Virus record (IMG/VR): IMGVR_UViG_3300001450_000100
Coordinates: 1-37,673 of that record
Reading direction: 5' to 3' (one strand)
Source: a virus
Length of the DNA: 37,673 nt
This document shows positions 1 through 7,311 of this stretch, piece by piece. The notes under the pieces are model-generated. The model made no database searches. It was not told the DNA's origin and was given only the letters and a program-made list of their open reading frames with translations. Each line of letters begins with the position of its first letter. The stretch's first letter is position 1. Made by a program: the position numbers and the translations under genes.

Positions 1-2
1 CC

Positions 3-1184
3 TACGTCACCGGCGGCTACGGCTCGTTCGACCAGTACGAGGGGCTTATTCGTCTCATTACCTGCTATCGCAAGGAGATCGATGAAGACGGCGTTCCGAT
101 CTGTACCACTACCATTTTCAGCGAGACGGTCGAGGGCTTCGCGAAGTACTCAACCGAGATGTACGGAGACGGCTATCCCTTCGTCGCGATCACTCGAGAA
201 CATTTGTCCCGCAGGCTGTTCGACAGTCGGGGCTATCCTGAATTACTTCGCTCTTATCAGTTGGCCGTAAAGACCGAGATGGATGCGCGGCGCGACAGGG
301 CCAGCATGTCAACCGTTCCGCCTATGGAAGTGCTTGCCGGCAGAAAGCCCGAGCAGATCGGACCCGGCTCAGTTATACCTGTCCGCCGGCGTGGCGAAGT
401 AGGATTTATGGAAATCCCTCGCTACTCGCCCGCATCGACCGAGGTGGAAATGCAGCTTCGCCAGTTGGCCGACAAAGTCACTGGGCGGGCGACAAGCGAG
501 CTGGATGCCGTCGAGGCTAACGTGATGAGACAAGCATTGGTCAACAACTGGCTTCATGGTTGGACTCAAGTGCTTCGCCAATTCTGGGCAATGGAAAGGC
601 AATATGGTAATCCCGAGCAGTGGTTCAGAGTTACCGGCTCGGAACAGGGCGTTCAGCTATTGATGGACGAGGCCGCCGACGACTACGACTTTCGACTCTC
701 ATGGAATGCAAACAACGCCGACGAAGCGGCAGTCGTCAAAAAGCTTGAGACTGTCGGGACGGTACTTTCGCAGTTCGACAGAAGCGGGCAGGCTCGCTAC
801 GACGTTTTCCTCCAGACTTTCCTTGAGGCAATCGATCCGGGGCTTGCCTCGAAATTGATAGCTCCGGCTCAAGAGGCCACGAACAAGGAGATCATGGAGA
901 CTTCCGAGGACATCGCAAAAATCTTCAGCGGTCAGGTAGTCAACGCCCCGGAGAACGCCAACGTTCAGCTAAGAATGCAGATGCTTCAGCAGTACCTCCA
1001 AGGGACGGAAGAAATCCCTGCATCGGACGTTCAAGAGCGAATGCAATCAGATGAACAGTTTGCGGCCAGACTTCAGAACTACAGTTCCCAACTTTCCTTT
1101 CAGGAGCAGCAACAACGCAATGCCTTGACGGGCCAGCTAGGAGCGCCGCCCGGCAACGTTCCGGCCTCCAGCATGGGCGGCTGA
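3..1184 (+). CDS. Portal protein, C-terminal part (5' truncated by window edge)
   Basis: This is the carboxyl part (393 residues) of a phage portal protein, the dodecameric ring at the capsid vertex through which DNA passes. The frame is open from base 3 with no start, so the gene begins outside the left edge. Visible features are a mixed alpha/beta clip and wing region (residues 1-150 of this piece), a long helical stretch rich in Leu, Gln and Glu (about 150-330), and a Gln-rich, Pro/Gly-rich tail. The amino-terminal part is almost certainly the open frame at 37308-37673, downstream of terL. Portal identity rests on remembered family resemblance, on the location after TerL and before scaffold and capsid, and on the matching N-terminal piece. 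No frameshift is visible. Confidence 0.8.
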   Translation, partial: YVTGGYGSFDQYEGLIRLITCYRKEIDEDGVPICTTTIFSETVEGFAKYSTEMYGDGYPFVAITREHLSRRLFDSRGYPELLRSYQLAVKTEMDARRDRASMSTVPPMEVLAGRKPEQIGPGSVIPVRRRGEVGFMEIPRYSPASTEVEMQLRQLADKVTGRATSELDAVEANVMRQALVNNWLHGWTQVLRQFWAMERQYGNPEQWFRVTGSEQGVQLLMDEAADDYDFRLSWNANNADEAAVVKKLETVGTVLSQFDRSGQARYDVFLQTFLEAIDPGLASKLIAPAQEATNKEIMETSEDIAKIFSGQVVNAPENANVQLRMQMLQQYLQGTEEIPASDVQERMQSDEQFAARLQNYSSQLSFQEQQQRNALTGQLGAPPGNVPASSMGG

Positions 1185-1309
1185 TGGGCCACGTCCAGAA
1201 GGAGCTATACTGGCTAGTAATTTTCATAATGTTTTTCATAGAGCGTGAAGCTTTTACGGACATGCTCTTTCTAATCCTCGGCCAAATAGCCAAAATATTT
1301 TTTACATGA
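1184..1309 (+). CDS. Small hydrophobic membrane protein, 41 aa
   Basis: A 41-residue frame starts at ATG 1184, sharing one base with the portal stop (TGATG), and ends in an ATGA overlap with the next gene. Residues 10-19 and 28-40 are strongly hydrophobic (LVIFIMFFI and LFLILGQIAKIFF), so one or two short membrane helices are likely. It is unknown; it resembles tiny membrane proteins that phages place between structural genes. A role in lysis or virion assembly cannot be told apart from sequence alone. The tight overlaps at both ends are the main support for it being translated. No clear Shine-Dalgarno motif precedes it, so translation by coupling to the portal is likely. Confidence 0.5.
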   Translation: MGHVQKELYWLVIFIMFFIEREAFTDMLFLILGQIAKIFFT

Positions 1310-1515
1310 CTCTGACAGAAGCTTTAAAAAACATGCGCGCGCGCGAGGACTTCGGAGTCATCGTCGGCTACATCCTCACCGAGCTGGAAACGGCGATGAT
1401 GGATTTCCAGAGTCCGGACCAGCTCGACAACCCTCAGAAATTGGCTCGCTTGGCCGGAGAGATCGCGGCCCTCGACCGGCTGATTCGAGTCTTCAGTCAT
1501 GTCGAGGAGGACTAA
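1306..1515 (+). CDS. Small helical protein downstream of portal, 69 aa
   Basis: A 69-residue protein, predicted almost entirely helical: a first helix around residues 3-30 and a second around 43-66 with regular Leu/Ile/Ala spacing suggesting a helical hairpin or coiled coil. The start ATG overlaps the preceding stop as ATGA. No enzyme motif is present. Its place between portal and scaffold is where many phages encode small head-assembly or virion-associated helpers, but the family is not recognised. It ends inside the next gene's start region (17-base overlap), so the three small genes here form one translationally coupled run. Confidence 0.6.
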   Translation: MTLTEALKNMRAREDFGVIVGYILTELETAMMDFQSPDQLDNPQKLARLAGEIAALDRLIRVFSHVEED

Positions 1516-1693
1516 TCTCACGCCGCACGAGCAGTTCGCGAACGAAGTGCGGGCATTGCTGCACCGCTATCTGGAAGAGTCGGACCTCGATGATTATACC
1601 TTAGCCGAAATTATGAAACACGCCCTCGGCCAATGGATGAATGAAGACGTGGTCGATTTTTCGAGCGACATCGACTTAGAGGATGACGGCTGA
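1499..1693 (+). CDS. Small acidic protein, 64 aa, unknown
   Basis: A 64-residue protein with a helical core (about residues 8-48, including EVRALLHRYLEESDLDDY) and a very acidic end (DFSSDIDLEDDG). Start ATG 1499 lies inside the end of the preceding gene; an AGTC run upstream gives no convincing ribosome-binding site. It overlaps the next gene by 11 bases. The family is not recognised. The acidic tail suggests a partner with a basic surface or a DNA mimic-like feature, but nothing further can be supported. Confidence 0.55.
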   Translation: MSRRTNLTPHEQFANEVRALLHRYLEESDLDDYTLAEIMKHALGQWMNEDVVDFSSDIDLEDDG

Positions 1694-2078
1694 CTACCGG
1701 GAATCGGCGAAGAGTCAGGGCAGTTACTACGAGAGCCTCTTTACGACTGAATGCCTAAAGCGAGGCATTTTTGTTTCCCAGCCTGAAGGCGACTATTTGC
1801 CCTACGATTCGATCACCGACACTCGACTCGGCCTAAAGCGAGTGCAAGTGAAGGGGACTTCTTACCGAGCTGGGTCAGGATATAAAGTGGTGATTTCTAG
1901 CTATTCTCCTAATGCTTTTGATTTTATGGCTCTGTACGTTGATGTTCCGGATTTCCGGACATGGTACGTTTTTCCGAAAAAGATTTCAGGTTCGGCAACG
2001 ACGATAAAACTGTTCCCGCACAACCCGACGAGCAAAGGCAAGTACGAGCCGTACAAGGCCGCCTTCCACCTGCTCTAA
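1683..2078 (+). CDS. PD-(D/E)XK endonuclease, PDDEXK_5-like, 131 aa
   Basis: The protein has the order expected of a small restriction-fold nuclease: Glu17 in an early helix (YYESLFTTECLKRG), Asp42 in PYDSITD, then Q55-V-K57 on the next strand (KRVQVKGTS). This pattern matches the PF11645-like family of Holliday-junction/intron-endonuclease-related nucleases. It would cut or resolve DNA, possibly during packaging or as a homing-type or exclusion nuclease. It sits oddly between portal and scaffold genes rather than in the replication module. The length (131) is typical for the family. A terminator-like hairpin lies inside its coding sequence at 1750-1772. The start ATG overlaps the previous gene's end. 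Confidence 0.75.
   Translation: MTADYRESAKSQGSYYESLFTTECLKRGIFVSQPEGDYLPYDSITDTRLGLKRVQVKGTSYRAGSGYKVVISSYSPNAFDFMALYVDVPDFRTWYVFPKKISGSATTIKLFPHNPTSKGKYEPYKAAFHLL
1750..1772 (+). terminator. Intragenic terminator-like hairpin
   Basis: Perfect 7-bp inverted repeat AATGCCT/AGGCATT around the loop AAAGCG, followed by five T. It has the form of an intrinsic terminator but lies inside the coding sequence of the small nuclease, upstream of the capsid genes. It may attenuate read-through from the portal transcript, or be chance. Confidence 0.35.
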
Positions 2079-2108
2079 GTTTCCTGAGAAAGTAGCCGGC
2101 CAAGGTGC

Positions 2109-2138
2109 TAATATAGGAGTTGGCGGGCTTCGGTCCGC
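2109..2138 (+). promoter_or_regulatory. Leader of scaffold/capsid genes: extended -10 and UUCG hairpin
   Basis: In the 92-base gap before the scaffold gene there is TGCTAATAT, which fits an extended -10 element (TGn plus TAATAT at 2109-2114), without a good -35. Nine bases later comes a hairpin GCGGGC-TTCG-GTCCGC (2123-2138) closed by the very stable cUUCGg tetraloop. There is no T-run after it, so it is more likely a 5' end stabiliser or regulatory structure of the capsid mRNA than a terminator. The promoter call is inference. Confidence 0.35.
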
Positions 2139-2170
2139 AGGTAAGACGGCGAACTTCTTAAAACGCAGAT

Positions 2171-3172
2171 ATGGATCAGGAAACAATTACCGAGGCTCCG
2201 GGTATAGATTCGGGAGCAGAAGATAACGCAGGCAATCCGACCACGGTCGAGGAATTGGCGAACTCATTCATTGAGCGAGTCGAAGAATCGCCCGAACCGG
2301 AGACGACCGATTCCGAGGCCGGTGAAACGGCAGAAGCGGAAGAGGGAGACGCCGAAGCAGAAGACGTTCTTTTACAGTCTAGTCAGTCCGAGGAAGCAGA
2401 GGAGGAGGAAACGGAAGCCGAAGAAGAGGCCGAAGAAGAATCCACCGAAGGACCGCCCAAAGGGGTAGGGAAGCTTTTAAAGCAGGTCGGTAAACTTACC
2501 GCCCGAGCCAAGAGCGCCGAGGAAAGGGTCGAGGCCATGCAGGCCAAGATCGCAGCACTCGAATCCCAACCGCAAAAGGCTGAACCGCAAGGTTCGCCGG
2601 TTCTGGAGGAAGTCGCAAACTTCGACGATCTGGAAAAGGTCCGACAAGAGGCGATAGCCGCCAAGAAATGGGCAGTTCAACATCTGGGAAAGGACTTCGT
2701 CGAAGACGGGGAAAAGGAATATAGCGGGGATGAAGTCCGCGAGATATTCGCAGCCGCCGACGAGTACCTGACCGAGAAGATTCCGCAGAGGGCAGGATTT
2801 CTCAAAGCCAAGGCCGAGAGCGATGCAAGATCGAGAGAGGTATTCGATTTCTGGGACAACCCGGAGGACGAAGCGAACCAGCTTTACCAGCAGGTTCTAG
2901 CCGACCCGAGATACGCCGCTTTAAACGCTTTGCCGAACCGAGATTTTGTAATGGGTTTAATCGTTGAGGGATTCCGATCCGTTAACGCGAAAGCCGAGTC
3001 GAAGGGAAAAAAGCCGGCCAAAAAGAAGCCGGCAAAAACTCCACCGGCAACGCTCGAAGAATCAGTGGCTCCGCCGCCAACGCCGAAGACAGACAGACAG
3101 GATAAGAAAATCAAAGCCGCTATCGCACAGGGGAATATCAGCCCCGAAAAGTTCGCCGAATTACTAACTTAA
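2171..3172 (+). CDS. Capsid scaffolding protein, 333 aa
   Basis: Strongly acidic, low-complexity N-terminal half (residues 15-95, almost all Glu, Asp, Ala, Ser), followed by a coiled-coil segment (about 98-135, KLLKQVGKLTARAKSAEERV) and a helical middle. It ends with a Lys/Pro-rich linker (about 275-300) and a short basic C-terminal helix (residues 305-333) of the kind that binds capsid subunits. This composition and position immediately before the major capsid gene are typical of phage scaffolding proteins, which direct procapsid assembly and are then removed. No protease motif is visible, so a separate or absent prohead protease is implied. The start ATG follows a structured leader. Confidence 0.8.
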   Translation: MDQETITEAPGIDSGAEDNAGNPTTVEELANSFIERVEESPEPETTDSEAGETAEAEEGDAEAEDVLLQSSQSEEAEEEETEAEEEAEEESTEGPPKGVGKLLKQVGKLTARAKSAEERVEAMQAKIAALESQPQKAEPQGSPVLEEVANFDDLEKVRQEAIAAKKWAVQHLGKDFVEDGEKEYSGDEVREIFAAADEYLTEKIPQRAGFLKAKAESDARSREVFDFWDNPEDEANQLYQQVLADPRYAALNALPNRDFVMGLIVEGFRSVNAKAESKGKKPAKKKPAKTPPATLEESVAPPPTPKTDRQDKKIKAAIAQGNISPEKFAELLT

Positions 3173-3206
3173 TATCTTTTAAAAAATTCTAGGAGGAAAA
3201 TAAAAA

Positions 3207-4427
3207 ATGGCAGTAGCAACAAGTTTCAACGTAACAAGCACACAAGGCGCGAGACAGGATTTAGCTAATATCTTGCGCTATGTTTCGCCCTCAACTACTC
3301 CAATGTATTCTACATTGAAGCAATCCGCAGCTCCCAAGGCCGTCCTTACGGAATGGCTTGGTGATGTTCTCGCCAGCCCTGACGCAAATGGCGTCATCGA
3401 CGGCGTCGACTTGATTTTCAACACGGGGTTCGAGGACCAGATCAATTCCCGAGTTCTCCTCGGGAATCGTGTCCAGACGGTTCGCCGAGCCTACGCTGTT
3501 TCGCGCCAAGCTCAGATGATCGACGTAGCCCCCGGAGAGAGCCTTATGGCCGCCTCCAAGGCAAAGTCGCTTACCGAGCTAAAAACTGATATCGAAACGG
3601 TTATCGGTTCTGGAGCTTCTCAAGTAGCTGGGTCCGGCTCAGTAGCCGCTAAGTCGCAAGGCTTGGGCATCTGGTCCGATCCTTCTGCCGCAGTTGCCGA
3701 CGTCCCTGCGAGCGTAAGGTCCGTTTCCGGTTCACGCTTTAACTACAGTACACCGGGAGCAATGACCGAAGCGAATTTCCGCTCGGTATTGCAAGCCGTT
3801 TACGAAGCATCCGGATCGAAGACAGACTATCGTTTGTTCGCCGGCCCGGCCATCGTTAACGCGATCTCGGACATGTCCAGAGCCAACGCTAATTCTGCGG
3901 CCTTCAATCAAGAAGTAGGCGGAGGTCGATTGACTCTCAGCATTACCGAATACCAGTCTGACTACGGAACGGTTAAGGTAATACCTGACCTCTTCTTAGG
4001 GCGCGAGGTAGGTTCTGCCATCACTTCGTCTTCGACCTTGAACCCTGCCGTCATTACGACTACTGCGGCTCACGGGCTTACGACCGGCGACACTGTCACT
4101 ATCAGCGGAGTTACTGGGAACGATGCAATCAACGGGACGTTTGCCATAACAGTAACGGCTGCGACGACATTTACCATAACTGGCCAAACCGGGGCTGCCG
4201 GAGCTGGAACAGGCGGACTCTGGACCAGAGGCTACAACACTGACGATGGCGTCCTCAACTCGAATCGAGCCTACTTGATTCCGGGCGACGACACGGTCAG
4301 CTTGAAGTTCCTCGAAGGCATCATCACTCAGAATTTGCCTGATTTGGCAGCCGGTCCGAGAGCATTCGTAGAAGCCATGATTTCGCTATGCGTCACGAAT
4401 CCACGTGCGCTTGGCTCAATTATCTAG
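3207..4427 (+). CDS. Major capsid protein, SU10-like HK97 fold, with inserted E1-FCCH-like domain
   Basis: 406 residues. The N-terminal part (QGARQDLANILRYVSPSTTP) and the C-terminal part (residues 343-406, containing SNRAYLIPGDDTVSLKFLEG) match the DUF5309/SU10 major capsid family (PF17236). Residues about 271-337 do not belong to that fold. They form a beta-rich module (TTAAHGLTTGDTVTISGV, then NGTFAITV, then FTITG) that also occurs twice in the tail hub at 7997-10048. The module probably projects from the capsid surface as an Ig-like decoration. The gene has the best ribosome-binding site in the window (AGGAGGA, about 10 bases before ATG) and is followed by a strong terminator, as expected for the most abundant protein. 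Confidence 0.9.
   Translation: MAVATSFNVTSTQGARQDLANILRYVSPSTTPMYSTLKQSAAPKAVLTEWLGDVLASPDANGVIDGVDLIFNTGFEDQINSRVLLGNRVQTVRRAYAVSRQAQMIDVAPGESLMAASKAKSLTELKTDIETVIGSGASQVAGSGSVAAKSQGLGIWSDPSAAVADVPASVRSVSGSRFNYSTPGAMTEANFRSVLQAVYEASGSKTDYRLFAGPAIVNAISDMSRANANSAAFNQEVGGGRLTLSITEYQSDYGTVKVIPDLFLGREVGSAITSSSTLNPAVITTTAAHGLTTGDTVTISGVTGNDAINGTFAITVTAATTFTITGQTGAAGAGTGGLWTRGYNTDDGVLNSNRAYLIPGDDTVSLKFLEGIITQNLPDLAAGPRAFVEAMISLCVTNPRALGSII
4017..4218 (+). repeat. E1-FCCH-like domain copy 1 (in capsid protein)
   Basis: About 67 codons encoding the beta-rich module TTxAHGxxTGDxVxxSGVxGN..NGxxxI, inserted within the capsid gene just before the conserved C-terminal block. It is homologous at protein level to the two copies in the tail hub gene; the DNA has diverged, so the duplication is not recent. 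Confidence 0.7.
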
Positions 4428-4454
4428 TTCATCATAGTTTAGGGATGGGTTTAC

Positions 4455-4493
4455 GGGGGCCGGCTTTGGGGAAGGCCGGCCCCCTTTTCTTTT
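4455..4493 (+). terminator. Strong intrinsic terminator after the capsid gene
   Basis: Perfect 10-bp stem GGGGGCCGGC (4455-4464) with GCCGGCCCCC (4475-4484), extendable by three weaker pairs to a GGGG loop, followed by TTTTCTTTT. It lies 28 bases after the major capsid stop codon and ends the scaffold-capsid transcript. Confidence 0.9.
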
Positions 4494-4518
4494 AACAAAC
4501 AAACAAAGGGGGAATAAA

Positions 4519-4632
4519 ATGCCGCACGGAAAAGGAACTTACGGTTCAAAGAGGGGCCGACCGCCCGCGAAAAAAACACCTCTAAAAAAAGCTCCGGTGA
4601 GAGTTATGAGGAAAAAATCGAAGTCTAAATGA
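4519..4632 (+). CDS. Small very basic protein, 37 aa
   Basis: 37 residues, with 14 Lys or Arg and no acidic residue: begins MPHGKGTYGSKRGRPPAKK and ends RKKSKSK. GRPPAKK resembles an AT-hook (GRP core), and similar tiny proteins starting MPxGKGTYGSK are common in marine and freshwater phages near head genes. It is probably DNA- or RNA-binding, perhaps packaged with the genome, but no function is established. AAAGGGGG lies six bases before the ATG, and the stop overlaps the next start as ATGA. It is the first gene after the capsid terminator. Confidence 0.7.
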   Translation: MPHGKGTYGSKRGRPPAKKTPLKKAPVRVMRKKSKSK

Positions 4633-4934
4633 GCGTTAACATCATAGTAAAAAAAGGTTCTAGCGGAAGGGTCAGCGATGGGGAAGTTGCCGAGTCACTG
4701 GCCAAGCGAGTTGATCGCGAGCAGGCTGCCGAAAAGGCGGGCTACAAAGACCGCATGAGACGCATTCGAGCCAACGCCGACAAGAACCTGAAGTCCGGTG
4801 GAGGGCTACGGCCAACCGCCGTCTACGACATGCCCACTTTAATTCGCCATGAGCAGCAGAATCCGGGGTGTACCTCGGACCCAACCTACATGCGTGAATT
4901 TCGCCGGGACAATCCCGAATGCAAGCTTGATTGA
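4629..4934 (+). CDS. Unknown small protein, 101 aa
   Basis: A 101-residue protein with a short N-terminal strand (VNIIVKKGSS), a long charged helix (about residues 18-55, rich in Arg, Glu, Ala) and a C-terminal part with LIRHEQQNPGC and a second helical stretch. The start overlaps the basic miniprotein's stop as ATGA and its end overlaps the neck gene start. The family is not recognised. It sits between capsid and head-completion genes and is probably a virion or assembly protein. Confidence 0.6.
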   Translation: MSVNIIVKKGSSGRVSDGEVAESLAKRVDREQAAEKAGYKDRMRRIRANADKNLKSGGGLRPTAVYDMPTLIRHEQQNPGCTSDPTYMREFRRDNPECKLD

Positions 4935-5569
4935 TGCGAGTCGTAAGCTACGGGGCTTTCAAGAACAGGTTCACTTCGGCCATCGGAGTTGACACGCTCC
5001 TGACTGCCGAAGAAACGGCCCTCAAGCGAAGCCTGACCGACAGAGTTCGGGGGGCATGGATACGGTCCAAATGGCCCGAGCTGATAAACGTCGTAACGAA
5101 GACCGTTGCGGCAGTATCCTCCGCCACTTTAAAGGCCGACAGGGCCGTCCAGATCGACAACGCCTCCGACCTCTTCGACGTATACGCCGTCTGGGACAAA
5201 GTCCCTTGGGAGGACAGGACGGCGAGGCAAATAAGTTATAGCCTGCTGGGCGGATATTTAGTCCTACCGGCGGACACTTCGGAAACGACCGTCTACGTAG
5301 TCGGATCGCAAGTGCCAAGTGACGACTATGGAGGAACTGAAACGAACCTCCCGCAATTCCTCGAACGTCATCTACTCGCCGCCTGCATCGCTGACTATTA
5401 CGTGGCGGACGGGCAAAACGACAAGGCCCAGCTCGAAAACGCAACTGCGGAAGAATATTTGATGCAGGAAATCGACAGGGTCGAACGGCTCCAGCAACAG
5501 AATCGAATCGTCATCAATTCCTATCCGGCCGTATGGCCAACAGTTTTAATCTCACAAACAACGGTTTAA
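4934..5569 (+). CDS. Head-tail adaptor / neck protein, 211 aa
   Basis: Mostly helical and beta protein with conserved-looking blocks: RVRGAWIRSKWPELINV near the N-terminus, LFDVYAVWDKVPW and LGGYLVLPADTSETTVYVVG in the middle, and FLERHLLAACIADYYVADGQ followed by a coiled-coil C-terminus (EYLMQEIDRVERLQQQN). This arrangement is seen in phage head-to-tail connector proteins that sit between portal and tail, fitting its position directly downstream of the capsid block. I chose ATG 4934, overlapping the preceding stop as TGATG; a TTG one codon upstream is an alternative. The role is inferred from context and weak family memory. Confidence 0.65.
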   Translation: MRVVSYGAFKNRFTSAIGVDTLLTAEETALKRSLTDRVRGAWIRSKWPELINVVTKTVAAVSSATLKADRAVQIDNASDLFDVYAVWDKVPWEDRTARQISYSLLGGYLVLPADTSETTVYVVGSQVPSDDYGGTETNLPQFLERHLLAACIADYYVADGQNDKAQLENATAEEYLMQEIDRVERLQQQNRIVINSYPAVWPTVLISQTTV

Positions 5570-5571
5570 TT

Positions 5572-5829
5572 ATGGGACAAGTAAACGTAGTAAATCTTAG
5601 CGGAGCCGGCGGCTCCAAGTACATAACGGCGGCAGGACCGCATACCGGCGATTTCTATGCCATTCAGTTCGTAGCGGATAGCGTAATAACTGCCATGACC
5701 GGCAACATGGAAGGCTCCGCCGATCTTGTTACGGACGCCGTTACGTTCTCTAAAGGGGATGTAATTTATGGCTCGTATTCTAGTCTGACGTTCTCGGCGG
5801 ATTCGCAAGCAATTCTATACAAACGGTAA
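5572..5829 (+). CDS. Small beta-rich virion protein, 85 aa
   Basis: 85 residues from ATG 5572, two bases after the neck gene's stop; an in-frame ATG at 5533 would add 13 residues inside the neck gene. The sequence is predicted all-beta with Gly-rich turns (NLSGAGGSKYITAAGPHTG, then FSKGDVIYGSYSSLTFSADS). Such small beta-sandwich proteins in this position are commonly decoration or head-completion proteins. It is not recognised as a named family. The stop shares bases with the next ATG (TAATG). Confidence 0.6.
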   Translation: MGQVNVVNLSGAGGSKYITAAGPHTGDFYAIQFVADSVITAMTGNMEGSADLVTDAVTFSKGDVIYGSYSSLTFSADSQAILYKR

Positions 5830-6062
5830 TGCCTATCTCTGGGATATCGCAGGGACTCGGCATCGGCGGGGGAGCCACGGCCACGATCAGCGGCTCGCCG
5901 GGAGGCGGCGGGGCAAGCGGCTTCAACATAGACATCCACGCAACGGAGGCAGTTATTCTCGCTCGGACGGGGGATGCTACCGGCGTGATCGGCCTCGCCA
6001 CTGACACCTTCAACATCCTCGTAAAATCCGCCACGGGTTGGCAAATCTACGAAAACTCTTAA
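5829..6062 (+). CDS. Small Gly/Ser-rich virion protein, 77 aa
   Basis: 77 residues with a Gly-rich N-terminal third (SQGLGIGGGATATISGSPGG) and a beta-rich C-terminal part (NIDIHATEAVILARTGDATG then NILVKSATGWQIYENS). The C-terminal half resembles the end of phage tail or head fibre proteins that describe a surface display property. It starts in TAATG overlap with the preceding gene and ends six bases before the lectin-like gene. Likely a small structural protein or fibre adaptor; unknown family. Confidence 0.55.
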   Translation: MPISGISQGLGIGGGATATISGSPGGGGASGFNIDIHATEAVILARTGDATGVIGLATDTFNILVKSATGWQIYENS

Positions 6063-6068
6063 AATATT

Positions 6069-7049
6069 ATGCCAAGCACACTATTAACATGCGCGAATAC
6101 CGGAGCAAGACCCGCATCACCGGCGTTGGGCGACACTCTGTATCAAGAAGATACGAACCAAATTATCGTCTGTTCCAACGCCACGGGGCCGGTCTGGAAA
6201 ACTTACGAGGCTAACGGCGAACTGGCGTATCCTTCGGGAATTTACACCGCCGGTACGCCCTACGTCATCACTACCCAGCCGGATATGCACTACGATGGAA
6301 GCCGAATTAACGGCGCTGATGCTTCAGGCAACCCGGCTATCGGCGGGGCTATTAGTAGCTGGGAGGACAGATCTGGAAATGGCCGGGATGCCGATCAGGC
6401 GGTAGGTGCAGACCAAGGCTCTTTCGTGAGGATGGGAGGAAACAACGGCATCCGTATGCCTGCGTCCACCTCGCTGGGATTTTACGACACCAACCACGCA
6501 TTCGCATCGGGGTCGGATGGTATGACCATTATTGCCGCCATAACGCCCGCAAACTCCCACTACTTCGCTGGCGTTGTCGCCGCGACAAAGACGGGCAATA
6601 CTGCACCTGCTATTTTCGCCGATGCAGGGATCAACCTCAGCACTTCCGCTCAAGCCAAGATCGCGGACTTGATTCACGGCTATCGCGACTCCAGCTACGC
6701 CACGCTATCTAGGCAAGGGCCGCGAATTATCACAGTATTAGACGGCGATGGCGACCAGAAACTTTTTGAAGGGACGCAGGTGGGCTTCGCGGGAACCGTT
6801 GCGCGGACTCAAGCAGACATTGATGATGCCCTCGCGGGCGATTGGTTTTTAGGAGAGGGATACCAACATTTCGGAGCAACCGCTGCCAACGGTGGTGGTG
6901 GCATATATTACGAGGTTCTAATCTTTCGCGGACTCTTAGGGTACACGGTGGACGGTAGCGGCGACCTTAACGGAGGAGAGATGAACACCGTGGTAAACTA
7001 CTTGGCTAATAAATACGGAATACCAGCAAACCACCCTTACGAACCATAA
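6069..7049 (+). CDS. LamG/concanavalin-like receptor-binding protein, 326 aa
   Basis: The N-terminal part (ARPASPALGDTLYQEDTNQI, ending GPVWKTY) is the short beta adaptor often seen at the start of phage tail or head fibres. Residues about 75-310 form a LamG/concanavalin-like lectin: ISSWEDRSGNGRDADQ, then NGIRMPASTSLGFYDT, MTIIAAITP and a closing YYEVLIFRG strand. These domains bind carbohydrates, so the protein is probably a receptor-binding or surface-adhesion virion component. It belongs to the block of small structural genes that follows the neck gene. The sugar specificity cannot be predicted. Confidence 0.7.
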   Translation: MPSTLLTCANTGARPASPALGDTLYQEDTNQIIVCSNATGPVWKTYEANGELAYPSGIYTAGTPYVITTQPDMHYDGSRINGADASGNPAIGGAISSWEDRSGNGRDADQAVGADQGSFVRMGGNNGIRMPASTSLGFYDTNHAFASGSDGMTIIAAITPANSHYFAGVVAATKTGNTAPAIFADAGINLSTSAQAKIADLIHGYRDSSYATLSRQGPRIITVLDGDGDQKLFEGTQVGFAGTVARTQADIDDALAGDWFLGEGYQHFGATAANGGGGIYYEVLIFRGLLGYTVDGSGDLNGGEMNTVVNYLANKYGIPANHPYEP

Positions 7050-7050
7050 A

Positions 7051-7311
7051 ATGAAAGCAAAAATATTCAGCACTTCCACCAAAGCCGCCAAGTCCATCTC
7101 GGACGTGGAGACGTCGCTAGGCATCCCCCAACCCGGTACTGACAAGTATGCCGTCGTGAAGGAAATCGTTAATCTGGAAAGCTCATACGTCGGCAAGTTC
7201 ACATTCCCTATTTTGACTGACGGGACATGGAAGTGCGATCAACTGTTCAACCCATCCGATCTGGTGGATTGGGACGATGACTGGTTCACATCCGGCAAAC
7301 CTCCCAAATGA
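7051..7311 (+). CDS. Unknown protein, 86 aa
   Basis: 86 residues: a helical N-terminal half (TSTKAAKSISDVETSLGIPQ, DKYAVVKEIVNLE) and a Trp/Asp-rich C-terminal half (FPILTDGTWKCDQLF then DLVDWDDDWF). The family is not recognised. It starts one base after the lectin-like gene and ends in an ATGA overlap with the lipoprotein gene, so it may belong either to the tail block or the lysis cassette. No catalytic residues of a known endolysin family are visible, although the position before lysis genes makes that worth excluding. Confidence 0.55.
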   Translation: MKAKIFSTSTKAAKSISDVETSLGIPQPGTDKYAVVKEIVNLESSYVGKFTFPILTDGTWKCDQLFNPSDLVDWDDDWFTSGKPPK

